From JACCTH01 sp050741915 (GTDB taxonomy: Bacteria > Actinomycetota > Acidimicrobiia > Spongiisociales > ZC4RG35), in the NCBI GenBank assembly GCA_050741915.1, contig JBOGEX010000068.1, positions 1 through 6,275 on the forward strand: a DNA stretch of 6,275 bases, written 5' to 3'. The notes under the pieces are model-generated. The model saw only the letters and a program-made list of their open reading frames with translations, was not told the DNA's origin and searched no databases. Position 1 is the first letter of the stretch. Each line of letters opens with the position of its first letter. A program made the translations under genes and the position numbers. This document shows positions 1 to 6,017 of the stretch, piece by piece.

Positions 1-49
1 CGCCGAAGCTACGAGCCCGGCAATGTCCGCTGGCCTCTGACTTGGGCTT

Positions 50-80
50 TTGTGAGGGCTTGCGAGCGGTCCGCTCACAA
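50..80. repeat. Nested inverted repeats in the putative leader
   Basis: TTGTGAG (50-56) is the reverse complement of CTCACAA (74-80), with 17 bases between. Inside lies a tighter dyad, GAGCGG (64-69) and CCGCTC (71-76) around one central base. The two share 74-76, so as RNA hairpins they would exclude each other; as DNA the inner one looks like a protein-binding dyad. A perfect 10-bp palindrome, AGCCGCGGCT (80-89), follows at once. Confidence 0.5.
61..70. repeat. Third copy of the TGCGAGCGGT 10-mer
   Basis: TGCGAGCGGT recurs exactly, in the same direction as 138-147 and 77 bp from it. Flanking bases do not match beyond the 10-mer, so this is not a CRISPR repeat pair. It overlaps a dyad, GAGCGG-T-CCGCTC (64-76). 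Confidence 0.55.
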
Positions 81-137
81 GCCGCGGCTGGTTCGCTATG
101 CGGTTGTCAACGAGCCTATATGGGCCGCCAGCACTGG

Positions 138-181
138 TGCGAGCGGTTGCCTGGTAGCGCCCGGCCACTGGACCGCTCGCA
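138..181. repeat. 10-bp perfect inverted repeat directly after the cas2 stop
   Basis: TGCGAGCGGT (138-147) and ACCGCTCGCA (172-181) are exact reverse complements separated by 24 bases. The outer arm touches the TGA of cas2. On the cas2 transcript it could form a stable GC-rich hairpin and slow or end transcription, but no T-run follows, so it is not a standard intrinsic terminator. A protein-binding site or mRNA-end stabiliser is also possible. Confidence 0.6.
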
Positions 182-481
182 TCAGATAATGACCGGTCCG
201 ACACTTGGCAAAGGTGGGGCGACACCCATGAAATAGAAGCATTGCACCCCTCGCTCTCGCGGGTTGCCCAAATCGACAACGGCAATCGAGTCGGCGCCAT
301 GATGTATCAAGTCGGCCAGCCGTGTCCGCATCGCCATCAACTCCATGGTGTCGAGGTCACAAATGAAGACTGAATACTGCATGGACCAACCGAAGCCCTT
401 CATTGCCTTGTGCACCCGACGCAAGCGCTTGTCGTCGCGTATGTCGTAGGCCACCAAGAAACGCTTTCGAGAGTCTGCCAA
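182..481 (-). CDS. cas2: Cas2, spacer acquisition
   Basis: Cas2 is the structural core of the Cas1-Cas2 integrase: a dimer that bridges two Cas1 dimers and measures the prespacer. The 99-residue protein has the classic ferredoxin-like opening RFLVAYDIRDDKRLRRVHK (residues 7-25), with the conserved aspartate D13 at the end of strand 1, followed by GFGWSMQYSVFICDL. The tail FYFMGVAPPLPSVGPVII (82-99) fits the longer C-terminal tail expected in this Cas2 group. Length is normal. The start is TTG at 481, chosen because GGAGGA (485-490) lies four bases upstream and the first residues align with other Cas2 proteins; no ATG or GTG lies at a better place in frame. The gene is 50 bp from the cas4-cas1 stop, the only real gap in the operon, and I see no convincing promoter there. 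It is the last gene before the putative leader. Confidence 0.95.
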   Translation of the reverse strand: MADSRKRFLVAYDIRDDKRLRRVHKAMKGFGWSMQYSVFICDLDTMELMAMRTRLADLIHHGADSIAVVDLGNPRERGVQCFYFMGVAPPLPSVGPVII

Positions 482-485
482 TAGT

Positions 486-490
486 CCTCC
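486..490 (-). promoter_or_regulatory. Ribosome binding site of cas2
   Basis: GGAGG (GGAGGA with 485) on the minus strand lies just upstream of the TTG start at 481. It is the main reason for accepting a TTG start, and it gives cas2 translation independent of cas4-cas1. The spacing of four to five bases is slightly short but workable. Confidence 0.75.
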
Positions 491-531
491 GATGACCGTT
501 CTTCAAGGGATCGGCAAAGCAACACACTTCT

Positions 532-2178
532 TCACCTCGTTGTGAATGCCGTGTATGCGGGAACTTCGCCTAGAAGAAAAGCCCCGAGCAGGCGAGCCTG
601 GACTTCCAACACGCGTCTATATGTGATTCGGTATCTGAAGGTCGGGTGAGTCACTTCAGTGTCGAGCCTGCGCTCATACGTGGCGAGGAACTTCTTCCGG
701 CCATCGGCCGTCAGTGACACCCCCGCGGCTCGAACAATGAAATCGCTCCGTTGGAGTTCACCATTGTTAACGGCGTTGAGCACAACAGACTCGGCAACGA
801 TTGGTCGGAATTCCTCGGCCAGATCGAGCGCCAGCGCTGGTCTTCCAAACCTCGGCCGGTGATAGAACCCAACATAGGGATCGAGCCCAACTCCGTAGGC
901 CGTAGCCGTGAGGTCCCTGGTTAGCAACGCGTAGGCGTATGACAACAGGCAGTTGATCCGATCTCGGGGAGGCCGGCGATTGCGTCCCTCAAAGTCGAAC
1001 GAACCGAGGCCATCACCGACGATCATGGTGTTGAACTGCCCGAAATAGAGGCGGGCCGCGGTGCCCTCGATACCCAGAAGGGACTCGATCGATAGTGCTT
1101 CGCTGGCCTTCTCGGCGAGATTGCGTAGAGCATCGAGTACGGAGCCGACTTCCGAACGACGGTTGCGCCGCAGCAGGGTTCGGGAGTTGCGGATTTTGCC
1201 TTCGATGACGCTACGAGCAATGGGCAGCCCTGCTTGGGCGGCCATCCCCATCTGACGACGGCGAAGATCCACATGCTTCGAGGGCAGACCCTCCGCCATC
1301 CCCGAGAACCATCCCCCGTAGCTGAACCAGCAGACGGGGATCTCTTCCTCGAAGCACTTTCTCAGTGCCTGTGACGTCACCTGAACGTTTCCGAAGACCG
1401 ATACCTGCGAAATGTCGATGAGTCGAACCGAGCTGATCTCCTCTTTTTCCCGCTTCACGGTGACTCGTCCACCCGAGATGCCGATCGTCGAACCCTGCTC
1501 AGTTACATAGAGGGGCCGGGCCGCGTTGTCACTCGGGACGAGGCGGCGGGGAGGCCGCGACGTGCGACGCGCCAGGAGATTCGTCTCGTCGGGAAGGCAG
1601 ATTCCGACCAGGGAGCAGCGTGGGCACTTGGGACTGTCGACCAATGGCAGTGGTGCCTCAGCTCGTCCCGCCACCTCCCGCAATTCCTGGACGAGGCCCA
1701 GGGTCCGTTCGACCAGCTCAGTGTCGAAGTCGACGATCACCCGTTGCCGAGTCTCGGCAAAATAGAGCACACCCGACTCACAGCCATATCCATTGTCACG
1801 AAGGAGCAGGCCAAGCACGCAGAGTTGGACTCGCTCCGGCTCCCATCCGGGCTGATCGTTCGGCGGCCGCCCCTTCTTGACATCGACCGGCCTGACCGAG
1901 CCGGCGTCTCCTTCGAGGATATCGACCCGACCGATCAATCCGAGCCTTTCCGAGCTCAGCAGCACAGAACGCGCCTCGATGAGAGGGTCGCCGTCACCGG
2001 GAGCCGGCGCTCGGCCCCGTTCCTTTTCGACTGCCCGGTGCTGCCACCGACCTTCCTCGACGTCAGGGTTCGACTCGAACCTGGACTGGACCCACTCCAT
2101 AAAGAACAGGCGCGGGCAATAAGAGAACTCGTTCACCATTCGAGCTGGAACCAGGTTGGGGACCTCGGAAGGGATCAT
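532..2178 (-). CDS. cas4-cas1: Cas4-Cas1 fusion protein, spacer acquisition
   Basis: This 548-residue fusion joins the Cas4 nuclease, which selects and trims PAM-bearing prespacers, to Cas1, the integrase acting with Cas2. The Cas4 part (1 to about 200) has Fe-S cluster cysteines C21 (FSYCPRL) and C185, C188 and C194 (KCPRCSLVGIC), plus RecB-type residues H47, D86 (GRVDIL), D99-x-K101 (VDVKKG) and Q118. After a basic linker (about 204-215), Cas1 begins near PLYVTEQG (222-229). Its metal ligands are E371 (GIEGTAARLYF), H440 (GFYHRPRFGR) and D452/E455 in ALDLAEEFRP. All are present, so both activities should be intact. The fusion is characteristic of type I-G, as in Geobacter sulfurreducens, where it directs PAM-compatible acquisition. 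ATG directly follows the upstream TAA with no spacer, and I see no Shine-Dalgarno match, so translation probably depends on the upstream gene. A later Met (residue 14) would cut into the conserved opening. Confidence 0.95.
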   Translation of the reverse strand: MIPSEVPNLVPARMVNEFSYCPRLFFMEWVQSRFESNPDVEEGRWQHRAVEKERGRAPAPGDGDPLIEARSVLLSSERLGLIGRVDILEGDAGSVRPVDVKKGRPPNDQPGWEPERVQLCVLGLLLRDNGYGCESGVLYFAETRQRVIVDFDTELVERTLGLVQELREVAGRAEAPLPLVDSPKCPRCSLVGICLPDETNLLARRTSRPPRRLVPSDNAARPLYVTEQGSTIGISGGRVTVKREKEEISSVRLIDISQVSVFGNVQVTSQALRKCFEEEIPVCWFSYGGWFSGMAEGLPSKHVDLRRRQMGMAAQAGLPIARSVIEGKIRNSRTLLRRNRRSEVGSVLDALRNLAEKASEALSIESLLGIEGTAARLYFGQFNTMIVGDGLGSFDFEGRNRRPPRDRINCLLSYAYALLTRDLTATAYGVGLDPYVGFYHRPRFGRPALALDLAEEFRPIVAESVVLNAVNNGELQRSDFIVRAAGVSLTADGRKKFLATYERRLDTEVTHPTFRYRITYRRVLEVQARLLGAFLLGEVPAYTAFTTR

Positions 2179-3156
2179 TTACGCCGGCCAAAGCTTGAGG
2201 CCCGGACCTAGCGGCCCATCACCTTGGCTCAATGTTCGCCGGCTCGCCCCGTAGACCGCAAAGACCCCAAGTCCCCGCATAGGGATGTCGGAGAGCAAGC
2301 GGGGAGGGGTTCTTTCGTTGCGGACCTGCTCCTTAAGCCTCAGCGCCTCGTGGCTCACCATTATTCGAGCCGCCGCAGAGTCCAGCGGCTGCTTCCAGAG
2401 CGGCCACACAAACGAACGAGACGTGTATCCGGCATAGAGCCATGCGCGTTGCCAGCCAACTGCGCTTGCCCCGTGGGAGGTGTCGACCAGGGGGAAGAAG
2501 GGAATCGCCATTGTCGCAAGCCAGGTGGGACTGGGTGCCCCTTGATTCGAGGGCTTCCCATTGGTGGTCACCGCTCCGTCTCTGATGGCCCGATAGTCGA
2601 AGTTTGCTCCGTCGAACGATGTCCGTCGCCAAGCTGTAAGGGCGTCCGTAGGCGAACCGATCTCTTCCACGGCTTCTGCGACTGCGTCAAATATGGATCT
2701 GCGCATGGTCATCTGCCCGGTGGGGGCGTAGAAGGGTGTCAGGTCGACGTCACCCTTGGGCCTGAGGCTCATTTGGCTGCTCAATGCGATAATCCACCGC
2801 GCCGCCCACGATTTTCCCGACGAGTGCCGCTCAGCCGCCGTGAAATGCTCAGCCATCCTGTCTGGCGGGAGACGAATGGGATCGCTTCCGGCCGAACCGT
2901 GCTTCCTGGGCGGAAAGTCGGCCAGGCCGCAGGGGAGGGGCGTTTCCTCACCGCGTAGCCGATGGAAGGCCGAATCCAAAGCCCCACTTAGGTCTTTGCG
3001 TGACGTAACTCCGCCAATCGATGCGGCCAGACCTTGATCCTGTGCCCAGGCGAGCGTCAGATCAGGGAGAAGCTCGAGCTCCGAGAGGGAAAGCAGGCCA
3101 AGGGCGGCAAAGAATCCGAGTGGGTCATCTCCGCGCAAACCCGGGAGGGTGATCAT
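2179..3156 (-). CDS. Small Cas8-like type I-G protein (Cas3-extension / Csb3-like family)
   Basis: This protein of 325 residues lies between cas3 and cas4-cas1. The N-terminus reads LPGLRGDDPLGFFAALGLL (residues 4-22), a hydrophobic opening that resembles the small Cas8-like proteins of subtype I-G (the group named Cas3-extension or GSU0052/Cas8u2-like; Csb3 opens similarly). Further landmarks are PFYAPTGQMTMR (141-152), TWLATMAIPFFPL (211-223) and SFVWPLW (248-254). There is no signal peptide, nuclease motif or helicase motif. I chose the ATG at 3156 over the in-frame start 66 bases upstream (3222). It has GGAGG at 3164-3168, forms an ATGA overlap with the cas3 stop, and begins just before the conserved-looking opening. 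At 325 residues it is far shorter than Csx17, which opens differently, so it is probably not the main large subunit. Coupling to cas3 suggests a partner of Cas3 or of the effector complex (inference). Membership in the CRISPR operon is certain; the exact family is not. Confidence 0.72.
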   Translation of the reverse strand: MITLPGLRGDDPLGFFAALGLLSLSELELLPDLTLAWAQDQGLAASIGGVTSRKDLSGALDSAFHRLRGEETPLPCGLADFPPRKHGSAGSDPIRLPPDRMAEHFTAAERHSSGKSWAARWIIALSSQMSLRPKGDVDLTPFYAPTGQMTMRRSIFDAVAEAVEEIGSPTDALTAWRRTSFDGANFDYRAIRDGAVTTNGKPSNQGAPSPTWLATMAIPFFPLVDTSHGASAVGWQRAWLYAGYTSRSFVWPLWKQPLDSAAARIMVSHEALRLKEQVRNERTPPRLLSDIPMRGLGVFAVYGASRRTLSQGDGPLGPGLKLWPA

Positions 3157-6017
3157 GACGCGACCTCCGAACAGTACATATCGGCGAGTCGCACGATGGT
3201 TTCGAGATAGGCGAGAGCCCAATGTCCATAGCGGTCGTTCAGCACTCGGAAGCGGGTCGGGTGGGACCAGTCGACCTGGGAAACAAGAGGCCCGCAGTCA
3301 ATGTGCTCGCCTGCCTGCTCGAACGCGATCCGTGGACTATTTGGATCAGCGACCGGTCGCATGATCGGACGGGACCATCCATGATGACTGGCGATGAGGT
3401 GAAGGATCAGATCCCGATCAAGCGAGCCCTGGGAGTCCTCGAGGAGTTCCTTTGCAAGTTGTTCAGACCTCGCCTCGTGACGAAAGCCCCGCGGTAAGCC
3501 CGATGACCTTGTCGCCGAGCGGGCTCTTGGATGGCGAGGATCGATACCCGATTTTGCGATTAGGTTTCCCCCGCTGGCTGCGAGCTCGTCGCCGAGATAG
3601 AGCGATATCTGGAAACGAGGATCGGCTTTGCCGAGGTCATGAAGCCTTCCCGCGATCTCAACGGCACGCGCTATGTCTTCAGGCAGCCCCATGTTCGACG
3701 CAAACTCTCGAGCTTTATCACCGACCTCTTCTCCATGCTGATCGAGCGTGAGCCGTCGCCCTATGTGCGAAGTCGTTATCTCGTCTTCATCTGAGGCGGC
3801 GTCCAATAGTCCCTGCTCGCTCCGCGGGGCGTATTCACGTTGGTCCAACAACCAAGTTGTCGTGGGCCCTTCGAGACCCGAACGCCCTGGGTATGCGCGC
3901 CACCGCTGACCCTGGGGTAGCGTGGCATAGGGCATGAGGGCGATCGCCTTTTCAATGGTTTCTGGATCGTCTACCGAAAGTTCTGAGATGGCTGCGATCA
4001 GCGGGCTGGGATCCTTCCCCCATGACATGACGATCTCGGGATCCAATCGAATTACTTCCCCGCTGCGTAATGGTGCAAGATCGGCAACGTCGGCGACGGG
4101 TCCTGACGATTGCAGGCCCGTCCAGCCCCAGCGATCGTGGCCCCCTATGTCGCTGCGGAGCACAACTCGATCACCTGGCTTCACATCAGCGGGGGCGCTA
4201 ACGGGATCAGCCGGTTGGCTTGGTCCCCTATAGATCAGGCCGAACCGTTCAGGTTTCACGGCTTCCGCTGGCTCTTCCAGAGAAACGTTGACACCCTCGA
4301 TGTCGGGCGTCGGTTGAGAAGGGGGCACTCCTGCGAGCAAGCCCCGCAACTCCCAAATAGGCACATCAACAAACTCCCAGTCGACGGGTCGGACTAGGTC
4401 CACCAACTCCGCCCAGGTTGAAGGGTCGGCACTCGCGGGTATGGCCCTCCATGCGACCGAAACGTCAGGCGTGTTGCGCCCATCGCCGTGGAGGAAAGGA
4501 GCAACCGGCTGGTCGGGGAATGGCGCCGGATTGCTCTGGGACCACCGCTCGAAGTGAGGAACCAACGCGACCGGGGTGAACGGCGGGGGGGTTCGCAAAT
4601 CTGCGCCCGCGTCGAGGAGGAGGGGGAGTACTTTCAGGATCCCCAAGTCGAGCGTCGTTTCTGGCGAGATCTTTCCAATTTCCTTTGGACTCCCGAATCT
4701 TGCAGGCTCTCCACCCAGACCGACGAGCCAATCCCAAGTGCGGCGATTTCCGTCGCCATAGATGGGGTCGTCGTCGTTGAAGTCCGCGTGCACGATGTAG
4801 GACGTTGCCGGTCGACGTTCCCCAAGCCGGTTGACTCGGCCGAATCGCTGGACAATTGAAGAGAAAGGAGCGCACTCGGTCACCATGAAGTCGAAGTCGA
4901 GATTGGCACCCACTTCGATTGTCTGGGTGGCGACGATCACGCGGGACACGGAAGGGTCGCGGGACGCGCCGAGCTTGAAGGGCTCGAGCTCTTTGCTGAC
5001 GATCTCATCGCGTTCGAAGGCACGACACCGACCCGTCAGCAGGACACTTTCGATCGATGTGCTCTGGAGATACTTAAAGGCAGCGCGCGCGGCTCCGATC
5101 GAGTTGCAGACGACCGCCGCTGCCTGACCATCTCTTACGATTCCGTGGACGATCTTGCCCAGCGCGGCGCCAAGCTGCTCAGTCGACTCGCGCCTCTTAC
5201 GCCCCGAGCCCAACCAACCAAGGTCGATTAAGCCAGCGGGCTTGTCGGCCCGGAGGCGCGAGCGGGCCCGAGAGGCCGAACGCGGAAAGCGGCTTGAGGT
5301 CATCTCTCGATCGAGGTCGGCCGAAAGTGTCGACTCCGAGGCCTGGGCCGTTGCGGACATCCGTGTGAACCGCATCGTCCGTTTTGCCAGGAGCCCACCG
5401 GTTTGGTGGCGGACGACACGACCGACGGTCGCTGCTAGTGGTTCGGAGATGTGAGCCTCGTCGAGGATCACCCATGAATCGGTTCCGACCAATGCCGCGT
5501 TGATCGGTCGCATGCCAGGTGAAACTCCATAGCCGCGGAAGAGGAGCCGTGAGCCGAACTGGTCGACCGTGGAGGTGACGATGGCTGGGCTGTCAGGTCG
5601 GCGCAGCCAACGCGCATCCCAAGTGCTCCCTCCTCGCATCTTGCGCACTTCGATCGGGTTGTCGTTTGTGTAGCTCTGGAGCCGCTTGGCCACAGTCGCC
5701 ACGAGCTTGGAAGCCGGTGAAAGGAGTGCCGTCAGCAGCTGCTCCGCGGCCTCATAGGTGGCATCAACGATGATGCGGCGGTCGACGACGAAGAGGACGC
5801 GCAAGGGTATGGAACGCGCCTTTGGGTCCTGCAGAGCCAGGGTGAACGCCCAAGCGTCGATGACACTGGTTTTGCCAAGACCCGTGGGCACGTCGATCAG
5901 TTCGGGAAATTGTTCCGCGGCTAGTCGGTCAACAAGATCCTGCTGCCATTCGAACGGTTCGAAACCTCTGACGGCCTCGAAGAACTCCGCAAACCGATCG
6001 GGCGTCAGCTCTATCAC
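3153..6017 (-). CDS. cas3: Cas3 helicase-nuclease, type I-G form (helicase first, HD domain last)
   Basis: Cas3 is recruited to crRNA-bound target DNA, unwinds it with ATP and cuts single strands. The 954 residues begin with an SF2 helicase: Walker A DVPTGLGKT (42-50), DEAH box (186-189), motif III SAT (221-223), ATQTIEVGANLD (363-374) and the arginine-finger motif QRFGRVNR (390-397). A long region of unassigned fold (about 450-730) follows. The HD nuclease is C-terminal: H761 in LDQHGEEV, HDLGK (793-797), H847 in GFRHEA and HH (878-879) in ASHHG, all expected metal ligands. Most Cas3 proteins carry HD at the N-terminus; the reversed order is typical of GSU0051-like Cas3 in type I-G. The GTG start at 6017 is supported by AGGTGG seven bases upstream and by the four-base overlap with csb2. 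The stop overlaps the next start (ATGA). No frameshift or lost motif is visible. Confidence 0.95.
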   Translation of the reverse strand: MIELTPDRFAEFFEAVRGFEPFEWQQDLVDRLAAEQFPELIDVPTGLGKTSVIDAWAFTLALQDPKARSIPLRVLFVVDRRIIVDATYEAAEQLLTALLSPASKLVATVAKRLQSYTNDNPIEVRKMRGGSTWDARWLRRPDSPAIVTSTVDQFGSRLLFRGYGVSPGMRPINAALVGTDSWVILDEAHISEPLAATVGRVVRHQTGGLLAKRTMRFTRMSATAQASESTLSADLDREMTSSRFPRSASRARSRLRADKPAGLIDLGWLGSGRKRRESTEQLGAALGKIVHGIVRDGQAAAVVCNSIGAARAAFKYLQSTSIESVLLTGRCRAFERDEIVSKELEPFKLGASRDPSVSRVIVATQTIEVGANLDFDFMVTECAPFSSIVQRFGRVNRLGERRPATSYIVHADFNDDDPIYGDGNRRTWDWLVGLGGEPARFGSPKEIGKISPETTLDLGILKVLPLLLDAGADLRTPPPFTPVALVPHFERWSQSNPAPFPDQPVAPFLHGDGRNTPDVSVAWRAIPASADPSTWAELVDLVRPVDWEFVDVPIWELRGLLAGVPPSQPTPDIEGVNVSLEEPAEAVKPERFGLIYRGPSQPADPVSAPADVKPGDRVVLRSDIGGHDRWGWTGLQSSGPVADVADLAPLRSGEVIRLDPEIVMSWGKDPSPLIAAISELSVDDPETIEKAIALMPYATLPQGQRWRAYPGRSGLEGPTTTWLLDQREYAPRSEQGLLDAASDEDEITTSHIGRRLTLDQHGEEVGDKAREFASNMGLPEDIARAVEIAGRLHDLGKADPRFQISLYLGDELAASGGNLIAKSGIDPRHPRARSATRSSGLPRGFRHEARSEQLAKELLEDSQGSLDRDLILHLIASHHGWSRPIMRPVADPNSPRIAFEQAGEHIDCGPLVSQVDWSHPTRFRVLNDRYGHWALAYLETIVRLADMYCSEVAS
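3164..3168 (-). promoter_or_regulatory. Ribosome binding site of the Cas8-like gene
   Basis: GGAGG on the minus strand, inside the last codons of cas3, sits seven bases before the ATG at 3156. It decides the start in favour of 3156 over the longer in-frame option at 3222. Confidence 0.8.

Larger units (their letters stand above)
1..181 (-). other. Non-coding stretch after cas2; putative CRISPR leader region
   Basis: About 180 bp between the cas2 stop and the left edge contain no credible gene. In type I operons the CRISPR array often follows cas2, so this is the expected place for a leader, read leftward. Directly visible are several short inverted and direct repeats (listed separately) and a TTGACA on the minus strand (110-105). 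No acceptable -10 box lies 17 bases from that TTGACA; the sequence there is CCGCGG. No CRISPR repeat copy recurs within the stretch, so an array, if present, starts at or beyond the left edge. The leader assignment is inference from position only. Confidence 0.4.

Noticed and set aside
82..110. TTGACA on the minus strand as a promoter for the array
   Set aside because: The -35-like hexamer is exact, but the sequence 17 bases on is CCGCGG, not a -10 box. CATAGC lies only four bases away. One hexamer alone is not enough.
61..174. Two TGCGAGCGGT copies 77 bp apart as degenerate CRISPR repeats
   Set aside because: Only ten bases match; flanks on both sides diverge at once, and the third copy is inverted, unlike CRISPR repeats.
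42..236. A 64-codon plus-strand frame running from the intergenic stretch into the cas2 3' end
   Set aside because: It starts at TTG without a ribosome binding site, overlaps cas2 antisense, and its composition looks random.
1744..2211. A 155-codon open frame on the plus strand opposite the Cas4 part
   Set aside because: It is antisense to the Cas4 domain with its four cluster cysteines, has no recognisable domain, and is a high-GC shadow frame.
2224..2958. A 244-codon open frame on the plus strand opposite the Cas8-like gene
   Set aside because: It lies wholly antisense to a gene supported by its ribosome binding site and operon overlap. Its product is rich in Arg, Gly, Pro and Cys with no recognisable motif, as expected for shadow frames in high-GC DNA.
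3157..3222. Longer N-terminus for the Cas8-like protein, starting at 3222
   Set aside because: It would overlap cas3 by about 70 bases and add an Arg-rich segment with no family resemblance, whereas 3156 has GGAGG at proper spacing and the ATGA overlap.
4465..4875. A 136-codon frame on the minus strand (and a 123-codon plus-strand frame) inside cas3
   Set aside because: Both overlap the cas3 helicase region in other frames and give Arg/Pro/Ser-rich low-information products.
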